DNA from: Streptomyces sp. WM4235
GTDB taxonomy: Bacteria; Actinomycetota; Actinomycetes; Streptomycetales; Streptomycetaceae
Length of the DNA: 64,000 nucleotides
Assembly (NCBI RefSeq): GCF_001279725.1
Contig: NZ_LGDE01000226.1
Location: 62,001-126,000, forward strand
Direction: 5' to 3'
Position 1 is the first letter of the stretch. Every line of letters begins with the position of its first letter. Below are positions 47,868-56,060 of the stretch, in pieces. A program made the position numbers and the translations under genes. Under the pieces are notes generated by a model. That model saw nothing but the letters and a program-made list of their open reading frames with translations. It was not told the DNA's origin and did not search any database.

Positions 47868-49391
47868 TCAGCTGCCCCCCAGCCGGAATCGGAAGAACCC
47901 GGCCGCGGTGCGGGCGAGGATCCACAGGTCCTGCCACAACGACCAGGTGTCGATGTAGTGGTTGTCGAAGCGGGCCCGGTCCTCGATGGAGGTGTCCCCG
48001 CGCAGTCCGTTGATCTGCGCGAGTCCGGTGATCCCGACGGGCATCCGGTGGCGGGCCTCGTAACCGGGGTGCACGCTGCTGAACTTGGCGACGAAGAAGG
48101 GCCGCTCGGGGCGCGGACCGACCAGGCTCATGTCACCCCGTACGACGTTCCACAGCTGCGGCAGCTCGTCCAGCGAGGACTTGCGCAGGAAGGACCCGAC
48201 CGGGCTCATCCGACGGTCTCCCGCGACCGTCCACCGGGTGGCGGACTCGTGGGGATCGGCGCTCAGGGTGCGGAACTTCAGCAGGGTGAAGGGGCGTCCG
48301 TACAGCCCGACCCGCTCCTGGCGGAAGATCACACCGGGACCGTCGACGAGCCGTACGGCCAGGGCGCAGGCGGCCATCACGGGCGCGGCGAACAGCAGGG
48401 CGAGCGCGGCGAGCGAGGAATCGATGATCCGCTTCGCGTACCGCTCCAACGGCCGGGACGGTCGCGGCAGCAGCGGCTGCACGGCGTACCCCCACAACTG
48501 GTCGGCCGGCTGCGCCACCCTCATGCCGGTGACCTTGGCGGTGCCGGCGGGGTCGGCGAGCCAGAGTCGGCAGCCGTGGTCGTGGAAGAGCCGGACCAGT
48601 GACGCGGTGCGCTCGTCGGCCTCCGGCGGGCGGGTGAAGACGGCGTGCCGGACGGAGTTCTGGATGACCGCGCGCCGGACGTCCTCGTGGGTGGCGAGCA
48701 CCGGGAGGGTGGCGTGCTCCCCGTCGCCGGCGCCGGTGTCGGCGATCCCCACGGGCCGCAGTCCGTACTCGGGGCGCCCGTGGAGGGCGGTGGCGACCGC
48801 CCCGGCGCCCGTGCCGGGACCGACGACGAGCGCGGAGGCGGGCGAGCGCAGCGCGGCGCGCCGGTGGAGCCGGTTCACGAGGCCCCGGCCGGCGCAGACC
48901 AGGAGGACCTGGAGGCAGACGGTGGCGAGCAGCACGCTCCAGCCCATGGCCTGTCCGGGGTGGAAGGCGGCCAGGACGGCGGCGGCCCCGCACCACAGGA
49001 CGACGGCCCGACCGGCGAGCGCGGGCAGTTCGAACAGCGCGGAGGGCGCGAGCCGCGGCCGGTACAACCCGGCCTGCGCGTGCAGCGCGAGGAGCAGGAT
49101 CGCGAGGGGCAGGACGGCCTCGGTCGCGAGGCCCGGTCCGGGTACGGCCGAAACGGTGAGCGCGGCGGCCAGCGCGTCGGAGGCCACCAGCGCCATGACC
49201 CGGTCGCGGGGGCGGACCCGCCGCGGCCGGACGGCGGTCCTGGCCGGTTCGACCTGGGGCCCGCGCGGGGGGTGGATGGCGGTCACGGAACGGCGGGCTG
49301 GGGTGTGGGGCGCGGGCGCGAAGGCGCTGCTCCCGGCGGGCCCCGTGCCGCCCTGCCCGGGGTGCCGGGCGGGTGCGCTGTCCATCGTCAT
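47868..49391 (-). CDS. Polyprenyl glycosylphosphotransferase (exopolysaccharide initiation)
   Basis: This 507-aa protein has a membrane N-terminal half (about 55-140) and a mid CoA-binding-like domain, then the bacterial sugar transferase domain (about 310-500): KRIIDSSLAALALLFAAPVM, GPGVIFRQERVGLYGRPFTL, LKFRTLSADPHE, SSLDELPQLWNVVRGDMSLV and GPRPERPFF. It transfers a sugar-1-phosphate to undecaprenyl phosphate, starting the polymer. ATG 49391 overlaps the stop of the first glycosyltransferase gene (ATGA); the next Met is at 49385. Confidence 0.93.
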   Translation of the reverse strand: MTMDSAPARHPGQGGTGPAGSSAFAPAPHTPARRSVTAIHPPRGPQVEPARTAVRPRRVRPRDRVMALVASDALAAALTVSAVPGPGLATEAVLPLAILLLALHAQAGLYRPRLAPSALFELPALAGRAVVLWCGAAAVLAAFHPGQAMGWSVLLATVCLQVLLVCAGRGLVNRLHRRAALRSPASALVVGPGTGAGAVATALHGRPEYGLRPVGIADTGAGDGEHATLPVLATHEDVRRAVIQNSVRHAVFTRPPEADERTASLVRLFHDHGCRLWLADPAGTAKVTGMRVAQPADQLWGYAVQPLLPRPSRPLERYAKRIIDSSLAALALLFAAPVMAACALAVRLVDGPGVIFRQERVGLYGRPFTLLKFRTLSADPHESATRWTVAGDRRMSPVGSFLRKSSLDELPQLWNVVRGDMSLVGPRPERPFFVAKFSSVHPGYEARHRMPVGITGLAQINGLRGDTSIEDRARFDNHYIDTWSLWQDLWILARTAAGFFRFRLGGS

Positions 49392-50590
49392 CGGCTGATG
49401 CGCTCCTGGTTCAAGGGCCGGGGCCTGCCCAGCAGTTCGTGGTACAGGCCGGTGACCGCGTCCGTGGTCCGCCGTACGTCGAAGTCGGTCCGGGCGTGCT
49501 CCCGGGCCCGCTCCCCGAGTTCGGCGAGCAGCCGCGGTTCGGCCAACAGCCCGCAGAGGGCCTTGGCCAGTGCCGTCGGGTCCTCCGGTGGCACCAGGCA
49601 CAGCCGCCCCTGGCCGGGCGGCAGACTTTCCCGGGCACCACTGACGTCGGAGACCAGGACCGGGCGACCGCAGGCCATGGCTTCGAGCGGGGCGAGCGCC
49701 ATGCCTTCCCACCGCGACGGCATTACAACGAGATCGGCGGCCCGAAGCCACGGTCGGATGTCGGAGGCGGCCCCCGCGAAGAGGACGCCCGGCGGGGCTC
49801 CCAGGCGCAGCCGTTCGGTGTCGGGGCCGTCCCCGACGAGGGCCAGTCGGGCGCCCGGGATGGTCGCCGACACCTGTGGCCAGGCCTTGAGCAGGAGGTC
49901 CTGGCCCTTCTGCGGGCAGAGCCGGCCGACGCAGACGACGAGCGGCGCGTCGCCCCGGAACTCGGCGGGCAGCGGGAGTTCGGCGCGGGCCGCCGCCCGG
50001 TCCAGGTCCCGGTCCGCGGCGCCGGGCCGGAAGTGGTCGGTGTCCACTCCGTTGCGGATGACCGACCAGCGGGCGGTGATCCCCTCGGACTCGCCGGCCC
50101 GACGTTCCGCCTCGCTGACGCAGAGCACCCGGTCGGCCCACCGGGCGCCGAACCGCTCCCAGCGCAGCGCGAGCGCGGCGGTGGCCCCGCCCACGGCGTC
50201 GAAGGACCACGCGTGCGGTTGGAACACGGTCGCCACGGTGCCGCGCGCGGCCAGCCTCCCGGCCAACCCGGCCTTGGCGCTGTGGGCGTGCAGCAGATCG
50301 GGGCGGACGCGGCGGATCAGCCGCGCGGCGCCGAGCACCTCGGCGGGCAGCCCTGGCCCGGGTGATCGCCCGGCGCGCCAGGTGAGCACCTCGGCGCCGG
50401 CGTCGTGCGCGTCGTCGCCGAGCCGGCCGCCGCGAGGGCAGCCGACGACGACGCGCAATCCGGCGGCGGCCTGCGCCCGGACCAGGTCGGTGACGACCCG
50501 GGCGACTCCGCCGTCCACGGGTTGGACGAGATGGAGGACGGTGCGGAGTACCGCTGGGGAAGAATCTGCTGTCGAACGGTTGGTCGACAC
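49388..50590 (-). CDS. Glycosyltransferase family 4, first gene of the operon
   Basis: This 400-aa GT-B enzyme has VDGGVARVVTDLVRAQAAAG at the start, HAHSAKAGLAGRLAARGTVA, VVCVGRLCPQKGQDLLLKAW and DLVVMPSRWEGMALAPLEAM (donor site). GTG 50590 is preferred because AGGAG lies ten bases upstream and homology starts just after it; an upstream ATG exists but is less fitting. It opens the eight-gene leftward operon. The DUF3344 gene, 19 bases before, reads the same way and may be cotranscribed. Confidence 0.87.
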   Translation of the reverse strand: MSTNRSTADSSPAVLRTVLHLVQPVDGGVARVVTDLVRAQAAAGLRVVVGCPRGGRLGDDAHDAGAEVLTWRAGRSPGPGLPAEVLGAARLIRRVRPDLLHAHSAKAGLAGRLAARGTVATVFQPHAWSFDAVGGATAALALRWERFGARWADRVLCVSEAERRAGESEGITARWSVIRNGVDTDHFRPGAADRDLDRAAARAELPLPAEFRGDAPLVVCVGRLCPQKGQDLLLKAWPQVSATIPGARLALVGDGPDTERLRLGAPPGVLFAGAASDIRPWLRAADLVVMPSRWEGMALAPLEAMACGRPVLVSDVSGARESLPPGQGRLCLVPPEDPTALAKALCGLLAEPRLLAELGERAREHARTDFDVRRTTDAVTGLYHELLGRPRPLNQERISR

Positions 50591-50609
50591 GTGGAGTGAT
50601 CTCCTACGT

Positions 50610-51734
50610 TCAGCGGCGCGCGTCTGTCTGAACGAAGAGCACACCGAGGAATTGGCCCTGACTTTCGCCCGTGAACTTGAAACTCAGGCTGTGGGCACCA
50701 CCGGACAGGGCGGGACCAAGATCGAACACGTCCGCGTCATATCCGAGGGTATTCATGTGTTCGGGCTGTCGCACGAACGAGGAACGTCCGAATTCCGTGA
50801 TCGTGGAATTCATAACATCATTAAAAGGATTTTCTGAATCACTGAGGCTCACGCGCCGACCGCTGTCGGCCGTGACCGTCAGTGAGTCCCCGAGGACCCC
50901 TCGGTCCCCGTCGTAGGCGACCACCCCGGCCTTGCCCGCGGACCCGGCCGGCGCGTCCAGTCCGGCGACCTCCACCGTCCGACCGGCCGCCTCGCCCACC
51001 CCCGGGAGCAGACCGTCGAACCCGTCCTGGACGGAGACCCGGCGCAGCGGCTCCTGGGGGTGCTCGTAGGCGACGACCAGCGTCCAGCCGCCCCAGGCCC
51101 CCACCGCCGAGTGCCCCATCGCGATGTTGAGCTGGGCGACCGTCCACATCCCCGCACCGCCCTTGCGAACCAGCGGGGTCACGTCGGCCGAGGCCTGGTA
51201 GGCGTCACTGCCGGCGTCACTGCGGTGCCCGATGACGGTGTCCGCCAGGACTTCCTTGTACGCGCCGCCCGGCTCGGCGACCAGCACGCGACCGTTGTCC
51301 TCCGGCGGCTTCTGCTCGCCCACCCGCAGGTTCCCGCCCCAGTAGAGCCGGGCGTACGCGACCTTCGCGCCCTGCGGGACCTTGAGCTCGGACCGGGTGG
51401 AGTTGTAGGTGTCGGGGTCCTTGTCGACCTCGCTGTAGAACATCTCGTAGTCGCTGTTGACCCCTGCGGCGCCGCCCTGCACGTCGGCGCAGGGTTCCGC
51501 CTCCCGGTTCTCCTCCTTGCGACAGCTGATCCCGGAGTTCGAGGCCCGGACCAGCCCGCCGTGCAGCGCGGCCTGGTAACGCTGCGTGAAGGGGACCCGG
51601 GCCTGCTCCTTGACCGTGACGTCGGAGAAACGGGAACCGGCGGGGACAGCCGCACCGGCCACCGGAACGTTCGCCGAAAGTGTGAGGCAGGACAGCAGAC
51701 CGAGCGTGCCGAGGATTCTGCGGGAGGAACCCAT
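50610..51734 (-). CDS. DUF3344-like secreted protein
   Basis: This 374-aa protein has a signal peptide (MGSSRRILGTLGLLSCLTLS, cleavage about AGAA near 28). The rest is beta-rich: SRFSDVTVKEQARVPFTQRY, VAYARLYWGGNLRVGEQKPP, GGWTLVVAYEHPQEPLRRVS and HSLSFKFTGESQGQFLGVLF. WGGWTLVVAYE and the LYWGG block are what I associate with DUF3344. It is probably exported to the cell surface. GGAG precedes ATG 51734. It lies directly upstream of the exopolysaccharide operon with 19 bases between, and divergent from the first rodlin gene. Confidence 0.72.
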   Translation of the reverse strand: MGSSRRILGTLGLLSCLTLSANVPVAGAAVPAGSRFSDVTVKEQARVPFTQRYQAALHGGLVRASNSGISCRKEENREAEPCADVQGGAAGVNSDYEMFYSEVDKDPDTYNSTRSELKVPQGAKVAYARLYWGGNLRVGEQKPPEDNGRVLVAEPGGAYKEVLADTVIGHRSDAGSDAYQASADVTPLVRKGGAGMWTVAQLNIAMGHSAVGAWGGWTLVVAYEHPQEPLRRVSVQDGFDGLLPGVGEAAGRTVEVAGLDAPAGSAGKAGVVAYDGDRGVLGDSLTVTADSGRRVSLSDSENPFNDVMNSTITEFGRSSFVRQPEHMNTLGYDADVFDLGPALSGGAHSLSFKFTGESQGQFLGVLFVQTDARR

Positions 51735-52051
51735 GACCCTGTCTCCATTTTCGATCAGGGGAACAAAACAGGAGTGAACTTTGTCAGAAATCAAGCAGGA
51801 AATCACGCCGGACTCGCTCGTACGGCCTTTTGGGCGATAACACGCACCCTCAAAGTGGGCGGGTCGTTATGGGGGTTGCTCCACCGCTCGGAACCGAAAG
51901 GGAAAACCGGGGTCCGGAAGGGACCCTCGCCCCGGGGACGACGCCCCGGCGAGCGGGCCTCACCCGCGGCACCGACCCTCGTCCGGCGCCATCGGCGTCA
52001 ACGCCCGACGTCAACCGCGGCGCCCGAAACTTCGGCATCCGAGTGAAGACA

Positions 52052-52103
52052 CGCAACCCGAGCCGGGGCGGCACCGTTGATCCGGGTGCTCCAGTACCGG
52101 GCA
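52052..52103 (+). promoter_or_regulatory. Conserved upstream block of rodlin gene 1 (ECF-type promoter candidate)
   Basis: CGCAACC, then 16 bases, CGTTGAT and GGG-GCTCCA-TA-CGGGCA are shared with 55988-56037 ahead of rodlin gene 2. AACC-N16/17-GTTGAT has the form of an ECF sigma promoter; rodlin genes of S. coelicolor are reported to depend on sigma-BldN. The 390-base gap 51735-52125 holds no other gene. Confidence 0.5.
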
Positions 52104-52125
52104 ATCCTGCAAAAAAGGGACGACA

Positions 52126-52536
52126 ATGATCAAGAAGTTTGTAGCCGGCGCAGCGGTTGCCGCCTCCGTCGTGGGTCTGGGTGCCGCGATGGCCCCGTCG
52201 GCCATGGCCATCGGCAACGACGGCGGCATCAACACCGCCAATGGCAACAACTCGGCGCAGATCTACGGCAACCAGGCCACGTACGGCAACATGAGCCCGC
52301 AGATGGCGCTCATCCAGGGCTCCTTCAACAAGCCCTGCATCGCCCTGCCGGCCAAGGCCAACGTGCAGTCGGTGCTGGCCCTGGTCAACGTCGGTGTCCA
52401 GGACATCCCGGTCCTGTCCAGCCCGCAGAACCAGCAGTGCACCGAGAACTCCACCCAGGCCAAGGGTGACGAGGCCCTGTCGCACATCCTCAGCAACATC
52501 CCGGTCCTCTCCGGCAACGCCTCCGCCGGCAGCTGA
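52126..52536 (+). CDS. Rodlin (RdlA/RdlB family), copy 1
   Basis: This 136-aa secreted protein has a signal peptide (MIKKFVAGAAVAASVVGLGA, cleavage AMA-IGND at about 29) and mature features of rodlins: GNDGG...NGN, MSPQMALIQGSFNKPCIALP, DIPVLSSPQNQQCTENSTQA and KGDEALSHILSNIPVLSG, with two Cys. Rodlins coat aerial hyphae and spores of Streptomyces and organise the chaplin rodlets. GGGACGAC lies upstream of ATG 52126. It is closest to the second rodlin at 56061. Confidence 0.93.
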   Translation: MIKKFVAGAAVAASVVGLGAAMAPSAMAIGNDGGINTANGNNSAQIYGNQATYGNMSPQMALIQGSFNKPCIALPAKANVQSVLALVNVGVQDIPVLSSPQNQQCTENSTQAKGDEALSHILSNIPVLSGNASAGS

Positions 52537-52808
52537 CCGCCGCCCCGTACGTGGGCATTCCCCCGGCCGGGTCCGGGGAACGAGGCCGTCGCACCTTCGG
52601 GTCGCGGCGGCCTCGCCGCGTCCGAGAGCGCTCGAATTACCGCGAGCCGCAGAAATCCCCGCCGAATTCGACACCCCGCGCGACTTTGAGTGCGCGAGCA
52701 TCGGAGTGAAATGCGGAGCGGCCCGGAAAAATTCCCGGTTTCTTTTGCCGGACCCGCTCGTTGTTATTTGTGCAGTGGATACGCCTCTGCGGGAAGGATC
52801 GAAAACAA

Positions 52809-53042
52809 ATGACGTACAAGAAGGCACTGGTGCTGGCCGCCGGCGTGCTGATGGCCGCCGGTGTCGCCTCCCCCGCCATGGCCGACTCGGCCGCCGAGGG
52901 CCAGGCCATCGGCTCCCCCGGCGTCGCCTCCGGGAACCTCGTCCAGGTTCCGGTGCACGTCCCGGTCAACGTCTGCGGCAACACCGTCAACGTGATCGCC
53001 CTGCTGAACCCCGCGTTCGGCAACACCTGCGTCAACGCCTGA
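52809..53042 (+). CDS. Short chaplin (ChpD-H type), copy 1
   Basis: This 77-aa protein has a signal peptide (MTYKKALVLAAGVLMAAGVA, cleavage about AMA-DS) and a single chaplin domain: EGQAIGSPGVASGNLVQVPV, HVPVNVCGNTVNVIALLNPA and FGNTCVNA. The two Cys and the N-G-N-x-x-x-V-P-V pattern match the family. Chaplins assemble into amyloid fibrils making aerial hyphae hydrophobic. ATG 52809 follows GGAAGGA by 11 bases. It ends at a strong terminator (53082). Confidence 0.93.
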   Translation: MTYKKALVLAAGVLMAAGVASPAMADSAAEGQAIGSPGVASGNLVQVPVHVPVNVCGNTVNVIALLNPAFGNTCVNA

Positions 53043-53081
53043 CGAAGCGTCTGCGCCCGCGAGGGCGAACCTCCTCGGGGT

Positions 53082-53115
53082 GGCCTCGGAGTGCACGGCG
53101 GTGCACTCCGAGGCC
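53082..53115 (+). terminator. Strong hairpin after short chaplin 1
   Basis: GGCCTCGGAGTGCAC pairs perfectly with GTGCACTCCGAGGCC (15-bp stem, 4-base loop GGCG), 40 bases beyond the chaplin stop. Only 48 bases remain to the next chaplin start, so the long chaplin needs a promoter within the hairpin region or read-through. Confidence 0.85.
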
Positions 53116-53163
53116 TCCTTCGATCCAGCACCGGCCGCAGTGCCGGTAGACAGGGAAGGACCC

Positions 53164-54300
53164 ATGCGACAGGTACTGAGCCGACAGGTGCTGGGCAAGG
53201 GGATGCTCACGGCGGCGGCCGCCTCCAGCCTGCTGTCGATCGCGACCGGCGCGGCCTACGCGCATCCCGGGGCGATGGCCGAGGCCTCGCACTCACCGGG
53301 GGTGCTGTCCGGCAACAGCGTCTCGGTACCGATCACCTTCGCGCCGAACGTGTGCGGCAACAGCGTGGACGGGGGTGCCGCGCTCAACCCCTCGATGGGC
53401 AACACCTGCGCCACCACCACCGGCTCCGACGCCGCCCACGACTACGAGCGCCACCTCAGCCCCGAACACGCCGCGATGTTCGAGCGCTACCTCGACGAGC
53501 GTCAGGGCGGCCGGCACGCGATGCCGCAGCAGCGGGACGAGGAGCCTCGCAGGCAGGCGCCCCGGCACGCGGCCCCCAAGCACGCGGCACCCCGGCACGC
53601 GGCAACCCGCCACGAGGAGGCCCGCCACGAGGGCCCCCGTCACCAGGGCGGCCACGGGAGCGCGGAGGAGGAGTGCGACGACCCCCCGCCGGTCGGCCCC
53701 CCGAACCCCGAGCCCCGCCCGCAGGCGGAGCACCCGACCGCCCCGGTGCCCCACCCGGCGCCCCCGGCTCCGAGGCCGCTCCCCCAGCCGCACCCGCTCC
53801 CGGGGCCCGTCGCGGAGCACCCGGCCCCGAAGCCGTTGCCCAAGCCGGTCCCGATGCCCGAGACGCCCGCACCGGTCCAGGAGGCGCCCGTACCGCTTCC
53901 GGCGCCCGAGCCCGAGTGGGAGCAGCCCAAGACGCTCCCGGCGCCCACCCCGGGTCCGTCGTTCGAGGACGAGGTCACCGGGCCGCCGCGCGGCAGCATG
54001 CCCGTGACGCACCCGGCCCCGGCCCCCGCGCCGGAGGTCGTACGCCCCGCGGACCAGCCGCCGGCCGCTCCCGCCGGCGACCTCCCCGTCCACCTGCCGC
54101 CGGTACCGGCGCCGGCTCCGGCACCCGCGCCGGTCACCGCTCAGGTCCCCGCCCTCCCGCCGATGGTGGCCGTCCCCGCGCCGGCCGCGGTAGGGGAACT
54201 GGCGGACACCGGAGCGGGTCAACAGGCTGCCGCGGCCGCCCTCGCCACGGCTCTGATCCTGGGCGGCGCCATTCTGTACCGAAGGTCCCGTATCGCCTGA
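53164..54300 (+). CDS. Long chaplin with one chaplin domain and LADTG sortase signal
   Basis: This 378-aa protein has a signal peptide (cleavage about AYA-HP, residue 33). A single chaplin domain follows (about 40-83, HSPGVLSGNSVSVPITFAPN, VCGNSV...MGNTC). Next come a His/Arg-rich tract (about 115-165, RHAAPKHAAPRHAATRHE), a long Pro-rich spacer (about 170-335) and a C-terminal LADTG-helix-RRSR wall-anchor signal (about 350-378). LAxTG is the class E sortase signal used by long chaplins. Known long chaplins (ChpA-C) have two chaplin domains, so a single domain plus a Pro/His-rich spacer is unusual. GGAAGGA precedes ATG 53164. Confidence 0.87.
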   Translation: MRQVLSRQVLGKGMLTAAAASSLLSIATGAAYAHPGAMAEASHSPGVLSGNSVSVPITFAPNVCGNSVDGGAALNPSMGNTCATTTGSDAAHDYERHLSPEHAAMFERYLDERQGGRHAMPQQRDEEPRRQAPRHAAPKHAAPRHAATRHEEARHEGPRHQGGHGSAEEECDDPPPVGPPNPEPRPQAEHPTAPVPHPAPPAPRPLPQPHPLPGPVAEHPAPKPLPKPVPMPETPAPVQEAPVPLPAPEPEWEQPKTLPAPTPGPSFEDEVTGPPRGSMPVTHPAPAPAPEVVRPADQPPAAPAGDLPVHLPPVPAPAPAPAPVTAQVPALPPMVAVPAPAAVGELADTGAGQQAAAAALATALILGGAILYRRSRIA

Positions 54301-54327
54301 CCGGCAATACCGGTAATCAGAAGAAAT

Positions 54328-54364
54328 AACGGCCGGAGAATCCCTGGTGGATTGTCCGGCCGTT
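54328..54364 (+). terminator. Hairpin terminator after the long chaplin
   Basis: AACGGCCGGA pairs with TCCGGCCGTT (10-bp stem, 17-base loop), 28 bases past the long chaplin stop. Confidence 0.8.
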
Positions 54365-54456
54365 GCCGCGTTCGCTCGCGCGTTTCCGTATCGGCGGGGA
54401 ATCGTTAGCCAGGTCGAAAGCGGCGCGACGGTCGCCGCTGGAAAAGGGTTTCGATA

Positions 54457-54792
54457 ATGAAGTTCACGAAGGTCGCCGCTGTCGTCGCCGGTTCCGTGGC
54501 CCTCCTCGGCGCCGCGTCTCCCTCCTTCGCCGCCGGAACCCCGGCCGCGATGCCCCCCATGAGCCTGACCGGGGGACTGAGTGACGCGCTGACGGCCACC
54601 ACCGGCGCCACCGAGAACCTTCCCAACGAGGCGCTGGCCGAGCAGGGCGACAGCCTGGGCAAGGTCGTCGGCACCGTGCAGACGCTCAACAAGGCCCGCA
54701 ACGACCTGCCGGGCGAGACCCTCAAGCTCGCGAACGGTGCGACTCAGGCCTCCCCGCTGCTCGGCGGCGTGGACCTCAACGGCGGTCGCTGA
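54457..54792 (+). CDS. Small secreted protein in the chaplin/rodlin cluster
   Basis: This 111-aa protein has a signal peptide (MKFTKVAAVVAGSVALLGAA, cleavage about SFA-AG at 26). The mature part is Gly/Leu/Thr/Asn-rich with PMSLTGGLSDALTATTGATE and GKVVGTVQTLNKARNDLPGE, and no Cys. It is similar in composition to small secreted proteins found near chaplin genes, but no family is recognised. The setting suggests an outer-surface or coat role. It ends near a bidirectional hairpin shared with the facing chaplin. Confidence 0.7.
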   Translation: MKFTKVAAVVAGSVALLGAASPSFAAGTPAAMPPMSLTGGLSDALTATTGATENLPNEALAEQGDSLGKVVGTVQTLNKARNDLPGETLKLANGATQASPLLGGVDLNGGR

Positions 54793-54810
54793 ATCCGACC
54801 GGACGAGACA

Positions 54811-54852
54811 TGACCGTGGGCGCCACCGGCGAGGCCGGGGCGCCCACAGTCA
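54811..54852. terminator. Bidirectional hairpin between convergent genes
   Basis: TGACCGTGGGCGCC pairs with GGCGCCCACAGTCA (one mismatch). It serves both the secreted protein gene from the left and the chaplin gene from the right. Confidence 0.82.
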
Positions 54853-54867
54853 TGAGGTCGACTGACG

Positions 54868-55110
54868 TCAGTCGTTGACGCAGACGTTGCCGAACGCGGG
54901 GTTCAGCAGGCCGATGACGTCGACCGAGTTGCCGCAGACGTTGACCGGGATGTGGACCGGCACCTGGGCCAGGTTGCCCGAGAGGACACCGGGGGAACCC
55001 ACGGCCGCGCCCTCGGCCGAGGAGTCGGCGGAAGCGGCGCCCGCGGCACCGGCCACAGCGAGACCAGCGGAGGCCAGGGCCACGGCGGCCTTCTTGGCAG
55101 CAGAGTTCAT
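54868..55110 (-). CDS. Short chaplin, copy 2
   Basis: This 80-aa protein has a signal peptide (MNSAAKKAAVALASAGLAVA, cleavage about ASA-DS) and one chaplin domain: EGAAVGSPGVLSGNLAQVPV, HIPVNVCGNSVDVIGLLNPA, FGNVCVND, with the two conserved Cys. It is on the opposite strand to the first short chaplin. ATG 55110 lies eight bases after GAAGGTG. Its role is aerial-hypha coat formation, as for other chaplins. Confidence 0.93.
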   Translation of the reverse strand: MNSAAKKAAVALASAGLAVAGAAGAASADSSAEGAAVGSPGVLSGNLAQVPVHIPVNVCGNSVDVIGLLNPAFGNVCVND

Positions 55111-55277
55111 GGGAAGTGCACCTTCTCTTCGACGTCCTGCCCCGATCCCGGGGCTCACACCGAGCGAAACGGTTCTGGTTCCCAAACGACACGGGTGAGC
55201 ACCGAATCAGACCTGTTCAGCCCAATAGTCGTAACCACGGCGCCCTTCCGGGCCGTTCCCCGCCACCATCTGGACGG

Positions 55278-55778
55278 CTACGGCACGTCGGGGATCTCCG
55301 GGATGTCGGGCACCAGGTTCACCGGCAGGGCGGGGACGGCGGGCACCGCGGGCACCGCGGGCACCGCGGGCACCGCGGGCACCGCGGGCAAGGCGGGCAA
55401 GGCGGGCACGGCGGGGATCTCCGGGAGCTTGGGGACCTCCACCGGCACCTGCGGGACGGTCGGGATCTCCGGCAGCGTGGGGAGCGTGGGCAGTTGGATC
55501 GGCGGCAGCTTCACCCCGGCCGGCAGCAGGCCCTCCAGGGACTTCAACAGCCCCTCCAGCGTCGTGCGGAGCGTGGCGAGCAGATCGTCGATCGGCCCGG
55601 CGGCCGCGCGGGCCTCGATGCCCTCGATCTGTTCCTGCACGGCCTCCACGCGTCGCGTGAGAGCCGCGCCCGCGCCGCTGTCGGCGGCGCTCGCGGGGGC
55701 GACCGCGCCGCACAGTATGGCGACCGCGAGGACGGAGGGGACGAGGACGCGGGCGCGGAACGACATCTTGCGGTGCAT
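55278..55778 (-). CDS. Secreted protein with Ala-Val-Pro repeat
   Basis: The protein (166 aa) has a signal peptide ([20 protein letters not shown], cleavage about ASA-AD), a helical part (about 35-85, [20 protein letters not shown]) and a Pro-rich half. The Pro-rich half holds [20 protein letters not shown] and six or so AVP triplets (9-bp DNA repeats GCACCGCGG at 55340-55395). It resembles an extended, wall- or coat-associated protein. No enzyme motif is present. AGAAGGAAG precedes ATG 55778. It lies between the second short chaplin and the second rodlin. Confidence 0.7.
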   Translation of the reverse strand: MHRKMSFRARVLVPSVLAVAILCGAVAPASAADSGAGAALTRRVEAVQEQIEGIEARAAAGPIDDLLATLRTTLEGLLKSLEGLLPAGVKLPPIQLPTLPTLPEIPTVPQVPVEVPKLPEIPAVPALPALPAVPAVPAVPAVPAVPAVPALPVNLVPDIPEIPDVP

Positions 55779-55987
55779 GAATCTTCCTTCTGGTGGTCGC
55801 ACGAATGCGGACCCGAGCGATCCGCTTCCTTGCCCACCGTGCGAACACCTCGCACGCTCCGCAACCGGAACGCGGTCGCCGGCACGTCCCACTGCGGGCT
55901 GCGTACGGCCTTCGCGCACGCGTCCGGAGCCGCCTCACCCTGGCTGGGGAAAAGCGCGCCCCAAGCGGGCCGTTTGAGTGAAGCAGC

Positions 55988-56037
55988 GGAACCAACCCGG
56001 CACCGGGCAGTTGATCAGGGCGCTCCACTAGCGGGCA
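55988..56037 (+). promoter_or_regulatory. Conserved upstream block of rodlin gene 2 (ECF-type promoter candidate)
   Basis: GGAACC, 16 bases, GTTGAT and CAGGGCGCTCCACTAGCGGGCA are aligned with the block at 52052-52103 upstream of rodlin gene 1. The strongest shared parts are CAACCCG, GTTGATC, GCTCCA and CGGGCA. Confidence 0.5.
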
Positions 56038-56060
56038 CTCGTGCGACAAAAGGACCAATG

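Noticed and set aside
51830..52129. 99-codon frame ahead of rodlin 1
   Set aside because: It is Pro/Arg-rich without homology, overlaps the promoter block and has no ribosome site.
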